A stretch of DNA of 64,000 bases from NCBI RefSeq assembly GCF_000234665.1, contig NC_018317.1:405285-469284 (forward strand). Reading direction: 5' to 3'. The position numbers and the translations under genes were made by a program. Positions 43,642 through 52,025 of the stretch are shown here, piece after piece. Below the pieces are notes generated by a model that ran no database searches, was not told the DNA's origin, and saw nothing but the letters and a program-made list of their open reading frames with translations. The first letter of the stretch is position 1. Every line of letters starts with the position of its first letter. The DNA comes from Leishmania mexicana MHOM/GT/2001/U1103. Its lineage: Eukaryota; Euglenozoa; Kinetoplastea; Trypanosomatida; Trypanosomatidae.

Positions 43642-45825
43642 CTACTCATTCATCAAATTGCCACCCTTGATGTGCCAGAGTCGGCCGCCTGCCTTGAACT
43701 CCGCCACCTCGGCCACAACGCGCTGCACCACAGCCTCCAATGTGCCGGATGCACCACCAGTGCGGCCCCGCAGTGCGGCAGATTCCGGCGGAGACGTCAA
43801 GCCACGCGCCCGCACCACCTCCTCCAGCCGCTTCATGAGCGCCGCCATCTCAAACTGGCGCAGCTCCAGCACCACGTAGAGAATGGCCGGCCGGTAGTAG
43901 TCCACGATGGGCTCCCCGGCGGACTTGAGGATCCACGTGGCATCCGTGAACTTGTCGAGACACTGCTGCAGCGCCGTGCTTAGCATTGCCTTAGTCGCAT
44001 GTGGGTAGCGGGCTTCCTGTGCCTTGATCACGAGATCTTTCACCCGCTGTTTGTTAATGACGCCATGCTCCGCAAACAGCTCGCGGATGTAATGCCGAAT
44101 CGGCGCAATATCAGCATCCCTGAAGCCCAAATCAGCAACCGAAGCGGGGGAGCTAAAAGGTGAGGCGGATGCGTTCATGCCGCTTCCAGAGAGGCCGCTC
44201 GCCATGGGACCCACCGAAGAGGCGATGGACGGCGCTGTATTTGCACTACCATACGGGAATGTCGCACATGCCGCTGTGCCAGTCGTAGGTGGTGTGCCGC
44301 GCGGACGGAGACACAGCTGCGGCACAGGTCGCCCTGCATTGATGTAAGGGATATGTGCCATTACCTGCGTGCAGCGGCGACGCCACGCCTCGTGTTGGCT
44401 GGCTTCTTCAGCCGCAAAATTAGTTTTGAAATCACGTAGATTCGCCTCTCGCGTGGCGCGATCTTCGGGGACGTACTTGAGTCGCCAGCGCCGCTTGGAT
44501 GGATCGGGCTCTTCTGTGTTCAGCACCGCCACTGTTGCGAGGATTTCCTTGATCGAGCGCCGTGCGGCGGATGTTGTGATCAAGGCATTAAAGTCTGCCC
44601 GCGCCACGCTACCATCCTCGCTTTGGTAAAAACGAGCCAAAATCACCTCGCGCAGCGCCGCGACTGATCCGCGGAACTGATCACAGTACCGACTAACCCA
44701 CACACCATGGAGCCACACAGCACACGACTTCAGCGCCTCGACCAGCTGCGCCTCCGGCACAGTCGACATCGTCTTCACCACCTCATTCGATGTGTAGGGC
44801 ACCACGATGTTCTGAAGTAACCGGAGCGTGAGAATGTGGCAGCGCTGAAGCAGTTGATTGGTCTGCTCAGCAACAGATTTTCGGTTTGCAAAGCGGTGAA
44901 TAATCATCGATGGATGCGCCTCATCGCCACCGGAAATACCTCCAGATTGAAGAATCTCAGGAGGAAAGAGGCTGTTTTCCACTTTGGCCGGCTCCGACGC
45001 CGCGTTTGGACTACCAGTAATTCTTTCGAGAGTCGACGAACGCAGCCGAGACCGCATTGCCGAGCTCTCCACAGAGTCATCACGGAAAAACTGTATCTCT
45101 TGCGCAGTGTCTGCTTCCTCGTTCAAGACACGGCTGCGTTGGCGTCGAAGCTCACGCTGAATGCGATCTGCCGCCGCAAACCCAGGCATTGCCGTGGAGT
45201 TTACCTGGCTGCAAAACGCTTCGGTGACGCGGACAGCACCGGCGGATGACTCTGGAATGCTCAATGCCGGAGTGAATTGCTGAATCGTCGAAACCGGGGT
45301 GAGGTGAATCCCCTCTGGGGTGATGTAACCAAGTACATAATTCGACTGCGGCAAAAAGGGTTGCGACTGCAACGTGTAGTTGAAGGTGTGGTGTCGCTGA
45401 AGCTCCATCTGACCCAGCATATCCGGTGCGGACTCCGGCAATGGTCGCAATGAAGGGGAGCCAAACGTATCCAGAGAACACTTCATTGTGAGGCGCGAGC
45501 CTGGTTGGAGTACCGACGAGCCCTTTCCGTGTGCCAGCAGGGCCTCACTTTCTTCAGCTACTGTTCCGCTTGTACTGAATACCTTGATTTCTGTCGCCTC
45601 GTACGGTCGCTGCCTGCGACGTAGGGGGTACTGAAAAATATGAGCCTGGTTTACAAGCGCCGCCGAAGCGTAAACGTTGAATGACGCTACAACCTCGTCA
45701 TCCTCGATGCCAGCAGGACAGGCGCCAAAGTTCATTGCATTTATAACTCCTTTTTTTTCTGCGGTGTGAACAACAAAACCTTCGAGCTTCCGCGTGGGAC
45801 GGTTGGGCAGAGGAGGAACGCCCAT
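43642..45825 (-). CDS. RPC5: DNA-directed RNA polymerase III subunit RPC5 (Rpc37/POLR3E-like)
   Basis: 727 residues. The N-terminal domain matches RPC5 of the Sin-like family: DEVVASFNVYASAALVNQAHIFQYPLRRRQRPY (shown here as two landmarks, DEVVASFNVY near 42 and IFQYPLRRRQRPY near 63) and NYVLGYITPEGIHLTPVS near 162-179, equivalent to NYAVG...GELHLTPL. This domain dimerises with RPC4 (Rpc53) and helps Pol III initiation, termination and reinitiation at tRNA, 5S and small RNA genes. A linker is followed by a C-terminal helical region (about 590-700) with winged-helix-like stretches, as in animal POLR3E. Acts in the nucleus. The start is fixed by a pyrimidine tract and the first AG at 45836-45837. 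G+C falls towards the 5' end of the gene. Confidence 0.83.
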   Translation of the reverse strand: MGVPPLPNRPTRKLEGFVVHTAEKKGVINAMNFGACPAGIEDDEVVASFNVYASAALVNQAHIFQYPLRRRQRPYEATEIKVFSTSGTVAEESEALLAHGKGSSVLQPGSRLTMKCSLDTFGSPSLRPLPESAPDMLGQMELQRHHTFNYTLQSQPFLPQSNYVLGYITPEGIHLTPVSTIQQFTPALSIPESSAGAVRVTEAFCSQVNSTAMPGFAAADRIQRELRRQRSRVLNEEADTAQEIQFFRDDSVESSAMRSRLRSSTLERITGSPNAASEPAKVENSLFPPEILQSGGISGGDEAHPSMIIHRFANRKSVAEQTNQLLQRCHILTLRLLQNIVVPYTSNEVVKTMSTVPEAQLVEALKSCAVWLHGVWVSRYCDQFRGSVAALREVILARFYQSEDGSVARADFNALITTSAARRSIKEILATVAVLNTEEPDPSKRRWRLKYVPEDRATREANLRDFKTNFAAEEASQHEAWRRRCTQVMAHIPYINAGRPVPQLCLRPRGTPPTTGTAACATFPYGSANTAPSIASSVGPMASGLSGSGMNASASPFSSPASVADLGFRDADIAPIRHYIRELFAEHGVINKQRVKDLVIKAQEARYPHATKAMLSTALQQCLDKFTDATWILKSAGEPIVDYYRPAILYVVLELRQFEMAALMKRLEEVVRARGLTSPPESAALRGRTGGASGTLEAVVQRVVAEVAEFKAGGRLWHIKGGNLMNE

Positions 45826-45835
45826 TCGTTTCCTC

Positions 45836-45837
45836 CT
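45836..45837 (-). promoter_or_regulatory. Predicted spliced-leader acceptor for RPC5
   Basis: After the minus-strand pyrimidine tract at about 45891-45915 there is no AG until 45836-45837, 10 nt before the ATG. Confidence 0.55.
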
Positions 45838-46251
45838 TTTATTGTGAAAATTTTAACAGTGAACATACATTTGAAAACGTGACGAGTGTGGGCAAAAGAA
45901 AAAGAAAAGTGTGAAGTCTAGTGGACATGAAAAAGCAAAGAAAGTGCTCTCGGTAAGAGAGCAAGCGAGGACAGAAAACTCTTTCTTCCTCTTTGACTTC
46001 TCCAATCGCCGGGACCTTGTCCGGCGCCTGGCCAAAGGCACACTGATAAGAGAAAGGCAACAAGTCCCCATTCATCCCAGAACAGAAAAAGAGAGTCTCT
46101 CGAGCTTCCAAGAACGTTATCTCTTTTTCCTTCCTTGCATGTTTTTGTTTCTACTCGAAACCAGTCGCACAAAAATCATTCTTCATTAGCACGAAAGACC
46201 GAGCCACGGCAACGCTTCCTTTTTCTGGTCTTGCGTAGCCACTATCTCAGG

Positions 46252-46252
<1 letters not shown>

Positions 46253-46278
<26 letters not shown>
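46253..46278. repeat. (AT)13 microsatellite
   Basis: Uninterrupted AT dinucleotide run of 26 bp in the low-GC spacer between RPC5 and TM9SF. Confidence 0.95.
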
Positions 46279-46282
<4 letters not shown>

Positions 46283-46746
46283 GTACTGCGACTTCGGCCA
46301 GAGAAAACAGAAGTACCGTACTGCCCACTTCGAGTAAACCCCTGGATTCTTCCGCACGTCGAATCTGCATCTTTAGTGCCTATTGTCTCAGTAACTTCGG
46401 CCAACATGAGGAATGACAGTTCGAACCAAGCAGAACAAGAGCAAAGTCACTCGCGCGTACACTTGGATGTAGAAAACGTGATGCGTCTTCAAAAAAGTAC
46501 ATGGAGACGGGAACCAAAAGGCCCTTCAATTCGAATTTAGCTAGCGCTTCGATTCTGTTTTTTTTTTTCTTTTGCGGAGGGCCCCGAAATATTTTCAGAA
46601 CAACTCCGAAAAAGGAGAAACAGAAGGAACCAGTAGCATCATCGCAAGTAGCACCTTTAAAGATGCAAATGAATCAACGTTGGCTCCCCCAGAGCCGCCA
46701 CCGCGCAGGCACACCCAAATTGCAAGCCCGCCTTCGTTTTCTCAGC

Positions 46747-48516
46747 TCAGTCATTCTTTGCTTGCGCATAAATCGCCTTCACAAAGTAAGAGGCAGCGAA
46801 ATAGCTCACCGTTCCACCTATAAGAGCTAAAAACAGCAGAAACGCAAAGCAATATGAGTAGTACAGCACAAACATGAACGGCCCATGCATGGAGGTCTTG
46901 AAAAGATAAAAGAAGATCGCATAGAGAAAAGCGTAAACCACGCAGGATGCCCCAAAGCCGATTGACATCCATTTCCAGTAATGGTTCTCCGTCGACAGCA
47001 GCACAAAAGTCGCAACTACCGACACGCACGCGGTTACGACGATGTAAAGACTTGTTGTAATGGTGAGAAATCCGTACAAGTGAAAAAGCTTGAATGACCA
47101 GACGGAAGTGAAAACAAAGCTGAATTCCACGAAGACAGTGATAAAAGGAAAGATACCACTCACCAACAACAGGTAGCGAGGTGCTAGATATTTCCGCGGT
47201 GGCCGTGGAATGAGGCGTGGAATTTGATTGACGTGCGGAATATTTCTTTTCCGCTCCGTTCGCCGAAACACGTAACGGCCGCATAGAACACCGGCGAGGC
47301 ACAGCGGGTATGCCACAAAGGCCCACAAGCACAGGACAATCATGATACCTTTGAAGTATGGAAGTTGCGATGATGTGTATATCATTGCCATAGCTGATGA
47401 GGGAAGAAATGCCGTCGCGTAAATCACCGGTACCAAGAGGAAAGTAACATGAAATGCATGAATCCACTTCGATGCCATGTGCGGTGCCAGAAAGCCACAT
47501 CCCATAAACTGATATCCGGACACAAAGCCAGCAATGCCACTAGTGAAGACATAGCCGAACACAGTAAAGGTCACCAAATTGTGGTTCATCGAGATACGAT
47601 AGTTACTCACGACGGACAGAAAAATGCCCAAGGTTGTCAGCAACAGAAGCTGCGCGCCGCACCCAAGGATGGCACAAAATATTCCAGTATATCGCGGCAC
47701 CCGGAATACATCCGCGTACAGAGACCTCCACCCTGATTCGTCGATGATGTCATGCACTTCGAAACGAAACTGCGCCTCCTTTTCTATTTTCACGTGCTCG
47801 TTGCGCAGCGTTCGTGAAAAAATGAGTGCTGTGAGGGAGAGAAGGAGCAACACAATCAAGATCGTGTTGATAAGAGAGGCGAACCGCGTTCGTGAGCTGA
47901 CGTGGCGCGTTTCGAACACGGCCGAAAATCGATTGGCGTACTCCACGCTCGACAGCTCAAAAACTACCGAATAGGTAAAGGTGTAAACGGTACCAATTTC
48001 GAGTTTCGCTGGGGAGCTCGTCTCCATCGTGACGTTCACAATTTCATTTCCGTTCACACCAATGTAAAATGTCTGGTGAAGGAAAATGAAAATTTCCTTG
48101 TCACTGGTTTCTTCGCCGAACGCACCACACACCGGTAGGTCGTCAATGGTGAGTTCATAACGATAGTTGTTTCGGATTATAACTTTGAAAACATTTGTTT
48201 CATACTGATCAAATTCGCGTTTGCACAGAATCCTACCGCTGGTGTTGTGGTTGAATCGAATATCCGTGGCTAAAGTAGAGGCATGCTCACCTGCAAGAAG
48301 CTCACCAAGAGTGAGTGGGTTCTCATTTTCTTGCAAAGTACACCCCGGCGCTTCTATATACTCGTAAGTCTCGTATGGGTTGGCGCGCGGGTGTATTTTG
48401 CCAGCAAGGACTTTGATCTCATCACCGCCCAGATATGTGTGCATCGATGCGCTGGCAGCGCTTATGCAGAGCACGCACACAAGCGCTGCCGAAGCCAGCA
48501 AAGAGAAAAGGCCCAT
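46747..48516 (-). CDS. TM9SF / nonaspanin (EMP70 family) membrane protein
   Basis: 589 residues. Signal peptide MGLFSLLASAALVCVLCISA, a lumenal domain of about 200 residues, then nine membrane segments. Family landmarks: DESGWRSLYADVFRVPRY before the second segment (GWK.vhgDVFRpP in the family), FVEFSFVFTSVW, a STENHYWKWMS motif (ENY.WWWrSF) and a C-terminal GTVSYFAASYFVKAIY with Lys near the end. TM9SF proteins sit in Golgi and endosomal membranes and help sort other membrane proteins and support adhesion. An upstream in-frame Met at 48567 exists, but the splice acceptors at 48562 and 48520 make the ATG at 48516, which begins the signal peptide, the right start. G+C is markedly low for this window. 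Confidence 0.9.
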   Translation of the reverse strand: MGLFSLLASAALVCVLCISAASASMHTYLGGDEIKVLAGKIHPRANPYETYEYIEAPGCTLQENENPLTLGELLAGEHASTLATDIRFNHNTSGRILCKREFDQYETNVFKVIIRNNYRYELTIDDLPVCGAFGEETSDKEIFIFLHQTFYIGVNGNEIVNVTMETSSPAKLEIGTVYTFTYSVVFELSSVEYANRFSAVFETRHVSSRTRFASLINTILIVLLLLSLTALIFSRTLRNEHVKIEKEAQFRFEVHDIIDESGWRSLYADVFRVPRYTGIFCAILGCGAQLLLLTTLGIFLSVVSNYRISMNHNLVTFTVFGYVFTSGIAGFVSGYQFMGCGFLAPHMASKWIHAFHVTFLLVPVIYATAFLPSSAMAMIYTSSQLPYFKGIMIVLCLWAFVAYPLCLAGVLCGRYVFRRTERKRNIPHVNQIPRLIPRPPRKYLAPRYLLLVSGIFPFITVFVEFSFVFTSVWSFKLFHLYGFLTITTSLYIVVTACVSVVATFVLLSTENHYWKWMSIGFGASCVVYAFLYAIFFYLFKTSMHGPFMFVLYYSYCFAFLLFLALIGGTVSYFAASYFVKAIYAQAKND

Positions 48517-48519
48517 TTC

Positions 48520-48521
48520 CT
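48520..48521 (-). promoter_or_regulatory. Predicted spliced-leader acceptor for TM9SF
   Basis: The minus strand reads CTCTATTTTTTACAG immediately before GAAATG, a textbook tract-plus-AG. A second candidate AG lies at 48562-48563 after another C/T tract. Both exclude the upstream Met at 48567. Confidence 0.5.
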
Positions 48522-48912
48522 GTAAAAAATAGAGAGCAACAGTACCAAAGAAAAGGTACCTCTGCATTGTGTGCGCAGTGACAGCAGGGTCGGATGAGAA
48601 AGAAGGAAGGCATGAGGAGGGTGAGATGAAGTTGATGATTTCCTTTTCTTGAGGGCCTCATAGGGTCACATTGCGGGCATCGTTTGAATCCCTGTGGCAA
48701 TCAGAGGATTCCGTGAGCTGGCAGCCACATCCGCCCCAGCCCAGCATCGGGGCTGGCGACAACTTTTTTTTTTGATATGCGTTTGCGGCTGGGTTGGGGG
48801 TTTCGTTTTTCTTGTTCGGGCTGGGGGGGGGGGGGCTTGTCCCCCGCCCCGCCGCTCCTTTGGGCCCCCGCGGGGGTGCCTGGGCCCCGGGAAGGGCCGC
48901 CTCGCCCCCCCG

Positions 48913-49417
48913 GGAGGGGCTTTCGTGGGCGCGGGGGTTCCGCCCCGCCCCAGGGTGGGCTGGGGCGGCGGGGGTGTGGGGGGCCGGAGGGGGTGGGGGC
49001 GCGGTTGGGGGCGGGGCAGGGGGGCCCTCGGGAGGCGCCAAAGAGGGCAGGCCCCGCAGGCGGAGCGGGCGCGGCGGCCGGCAAACGGCGGGCGTCCCGG
49101 TTTCAGCGCGGCCGCTTTGCCCGTGGCAAAGGAAATCGGCGCATGCACAAGCTTAGCCCACGCCCTGCTCTGTGGCGCGCGGGCTGTGTGAAGGAGCCGG
49201 GGCAAGCAAAACCGTTTGGCGTCGTTCAGGCCAGCGCAAACAGTGCAGGCTAGGCACTGGATCGCGCTCCGCATCAACGCGTCGCAGCGAAGTGGGAAAA
49301 GCAGTAGGCGGATGCCGCCAAGAAACTTGCGCAATCGGCCGTGAGCTGGTCCAAACGTGATCATGGCGGCGCGTCTCCTCGGCACCGCCCCGGGAGACAC
49401 ACGCACTCGCCGGCGCC
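48913..49417. repeat. 505-bp direct repeat, copy 1 (ends at gap)
   Basis: Aligns base for base with 49518-50022 at a constant offset of 605. Substitutions were seen at about 48955 (T/C), 49100 (C/T) and 49394 (G/C). It ends exactly where the Ns begin, as expected of a contig end overlapping its neighbour. Confidence 0.9.
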
Positions 49418-49517
49418 NNNNNNNNNNNNNNNNNNNNNNNNNNNNNNNNNNNNNNNNNNNNNNNNNNNNNNNNNNNNNNNNNNNNNNNNNNNNNNNNNNN
49501 NNNNNNNNNNNNNNNNN
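49418..49517. other. Assembly gap (100 N) between overlapping contig ends
   Basis: Exactly 100 N, flanked by the two copies of a 505-bp block. The true gap is probably negative (an unmerged overlap). Confidence 0.95.
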
Positions 49518-50022
49518 GGAGGGGCTTTCGTGGGCGCGGGGGTTCCGCCCCGCCCCAGGGCGGGCTGGGGCGGCGGGGGTGTGGGGGGCCGGAGGGGGTG
49601 GGGGCGCGGTTGGGGGCGGGGCAGGGGGGCCCTCGGGAGGCGCCAAAGAGGGCAGGCCCCGCAGGCGGAGCGGGCGCGGCGGCCGGCAAACGGCGGGCGT
49701 CCTGGTTTCAGCGCGGCCGCTTTGCCCGTGGCAAAGGAAATCGGCGCATGCACAAGCTTAGCCCACGCCCTGCTCTGTGGCGCGCGGGCTGTGTGAAGGA
49801 GCCGGGGCAAGCAAAACCGTTTGGCGTCGTTCAGGCCAGCGCAAACAGTGCAGGCTAGGCACTGGATCGCGCTCCGCATCAACGCGTCGCAGCGAAGTGG
49901 GAAAAGCAGTAGGCGGATGCCGCCAAGAAACTTGCGCAATCGGCCGTGAGCTGGTCCAAACGTGATCATGGCGGCGCGTCTCCTCGGCACCGCCCCGGCA
50001 GACACACGCACTCGCCGGCGCC
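49518..50022. repeat. 505-bp direct repeat, copy 2 (starts at gap)
   Basis: Second copy of 48913-49417, beginning at the first base after the gap. Likely the same genomic locus read from the next contig. Confidence 0.9.
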
Positions 50023-50344
50023 AGGGGCCCGCAGCCGTAGCCGAGGGCGGGCTCCAAGTTCTTGGCTTCCCCGCAAAGCGTTGGTACTGTACCCGGATGC
50101 CGCACGCGCTGAGGTGGCCGGCATCATCATGAAGGAGTAAAGAATGCAAAGATCGGTAAGCCTTAGGTCGTGGTGATGGTGGTTGGGGAAGGGTGAGGGA
50201 GCGATGCTGCCAACAGAGGCGTCGGAATGACAACGCTGGCGCCGGAGGCAGGGTGGGCGAAGGGCCGTTGTCAAGGAGCGAAGGGAAAGCACGGGTATTT
50301 GTGTGCATCATTTGTCGCGCCGCGGCGGCGCACGAGTGAGCTGG

Positions 50345-51553
50345 CTAGAACTCGATGAACTTGCCCATGGGAATCATTTGGAACCTGCTCTCGTCGATGC
50401 TGGCGTCCTTTAGGGCCTTGCGCAGGACCTGCGGCGGTTCATCGAGCGGCTCGTCGGCGAGCTCGAAGGTACCCCAGTGCACCGCCACGGCCTGCTGGAT
50501 GTGCTGGTCCTGGAAGATTTGCACTGCGTGCTCTGGGTCGATGTGGGCGCGCGCCATGAACCACCGCGGTGAATACGCGCCAATCGGGAGCGCGGCCATA
50601 TCCATCGGACCGAAGTGAGCGTAGATGCTCGTCGAGACATCCGGGTTGTACGCCGTGTCGCCAGCGAAGAAATACTTCTTGTACCGGTTCCACGTTCGTT
50701 GTGCCTCGGCCGGCACCTCGGAGCTAGACTCGGTGCCGCTGGCGGAGATGAGGGTGGGCTTCTCGCACGTAGACACGGGGTGCTGCTGCTGCTGGTCTGG
50801 CTGCCAGCCGACACACCAGCCGCACCATAGCACCTCATTATCGTCGAAGGCGCTGTGCTTTCCCCAGTGTTGAGCCGGTGTGCAGCCCACCCGGACCCCT
50901 TTCACCTCGCACGCCTCGTACCAGTCAAGCATGGTGATAGACGCGGCCGGCACACCCCACTCTCGGAGGAAGCGATCCAGCTTCAGCGGCACAACGAAGT
51001 GGGCATCTGGGAAGCGGGCCGCAACGGCCTTGATACTCTGCTTGTCCATGTGGTCGTAGTGGTTGTGCGAGACCGTGACAATGTGAATCGGTGGGAGCTG
51101 CGCTGCCGTGGCGGCTGGCGGAAACCGGCGCGACGGCCCGGCAAACGACAGCGGCGACGCACGCTGCGAGAAGATGGGGTCGAAGAGGATGTTGACGCCA
51201 TTGGAGAGGCACAGCAGCTGACTTGAGTGACCGATCCAGTACACCCGGTTCTTGGCCGGCTGCGCTTCGTCGCTGCTCATACTCGCCCGCCACTGCGCCA
51301 CTGACTCGCCCATGTTGCACGGCGCGTACCAGATCTTGCCGAACGCGTCATAGCTTCCTTTCGGCTTTGGGACGCCGTTGCACGTGTGGGACAGCATCCA
51401 TCGCATCACTTTCCCAGCCGACGCGCTGGACGACGATGCAAGACCGAGGTTCTTGAAGTGCTTCCCGTCCCTGTTGCGGTTCGACCAGTACGAACCGATC
51501 GCCGCGCGCTTCGGGTATTCAAAGCTTGGCTTTGACTGCATGGACTCCGTCAT
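50345..51553 (-). CDS. NAPE-PLD-type phospholipase D (metallo-beta-lactamase fold)
   Basis: 402 residues. The zinc site is complete: SHNHYDHMD gives H163, H165, D167 and H168, then H229 (PAQHWG), D299 (FFAGDTAYN) and H359 (VHWGTFEL). Other NAPE-PLD landmarks are YWIGHSSQLL (105-114), ILFDPIFSQRASPL (122-135) and GAYSPRWFM (325-333). The enzyme cleaves N-acyl-phosphatidylethanolamines to N-acylethanolamines plus phosphatidic acid at membranes. There is no signal peptide or TM segment, as in other members. The start MTESMQSK is the first in-frame ATG in protein-like sequence; a second Met four residues on is possible. A Gln run (254-257) and the loop at 250-285 are variable insertions. Confidence 0.87.
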   Translation of the reverse strand: MTESMQSKPSFEYPKRAAIGSYWSNRNRDGKHFKNLGLASSSSASAGKVMRWMLSHTCNGVPKPKGSYDAFGKIWYAPCNMGESVAQWRASMSSDEAQPAKNRVYWIGHSSQLLCLSNGVNILFDPIFSQRASPLSFAGPSRRFPPAATAAQLPPIHIVTVSHNHYDHMDKQSIKAVAARFPDAHFVVPLKLDRFLREWGVPAASITMLDWYEACEVKGVRVGCTPAQHWGKHSAFDDNEVLWCGWCVGWQPDQQQQHPVSTCEKPTLISASGTESSSEVPAEAQRTWNRYKKYFFAGDTAYNPDVSTSIYAHFGPMDMAALPIGAYSPRWFMARAHIDPEHAVQIFQDQHIQQAVAVHWGTFELADEPLDEPPQVLRKALKDASIDESRFQMIPMGKFIEF

Positions 51554-52025
51554 CCGCAAGCGCACCCATATGTGTACGAGTCTTGACGTGGTCTGGTACT
51601 GGTGTGTGTGTATGTGTGTGTGCACACCAAGACTGAGATGCGAGATGTAGGAAGTTGAAAGACGGTGGCGAAGAAAACAACTGCGCACGCAATGGTGAGG
51701 GGAGTGCGTTGTTCGTGTGCGCCTTCTGCAGTCTTCTGCCAGTGCAGCCGCACGAAGGCGCGACGAGGGTAGGCCGTCAGCGGTGCGCCAACGGAAGAGC
51801 GCGGGCGAGAGAAGCGTAGAGGGGAGGGATAGAGAGGTGAGACCAGACACACACACACATGCACGCACAACAAAGGTACCCACCCACCCCAACACCACGC
51901 CGCCGTCATCTGAAAAGACGACGGCAATCGGGAAGGCACGAGAGCAGCTTGTCTGGCGTGTGTGCACGCACGTGCTCGTTGCTTCTTTCAACATGCTGCG
52001 CGCTTTTCGCTGTTTTCTTCGTCGC
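51554..52025. other. Intergenic spacer
   Basis: Contains the NAPE-PLD leader with GT repeats (about 51600-51622) and a purine-rich tract near 51810-51845. No gene seen. Confidence 0.6.

Larger units (their letters stand above)
45826..46746. other. Low-GC intergenic spacer
   Basis: Unlike the other spacers it is A/T-rich and has few G runs or GT repeats. It holds the RPC5 leader, an (AT)13 run and a T run at about 46559-46570. No gene supported. Confidence 0.65.
48517..50344. other. Spacer with an extreme G/C block, an assembly gap and a duplicated block
   Basis: Upstream of TM9SF. From about 48820 to 49080 the plus strand is almost only G and C, with G runs up to about 14. This is followed by a less biased segment and the gap. 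The sequence then repeats. Long open frames on both strands are forced by composition; none is a supported gene. Confidence 0.6.

Noticed and set aside
46747..48567. Longer TM9SF start at 48567
   Set aside because: Predicted splice acceptors lie downstream of it, and the signal peptide begins at the Met 17 residues later.
48666..50311. Large proline/arginine-rich frames on both strands around the G/C block
   Set aside because: Open frames are expected in near-pure G/C sequence; they cross the gap and duplicate with the repeat.
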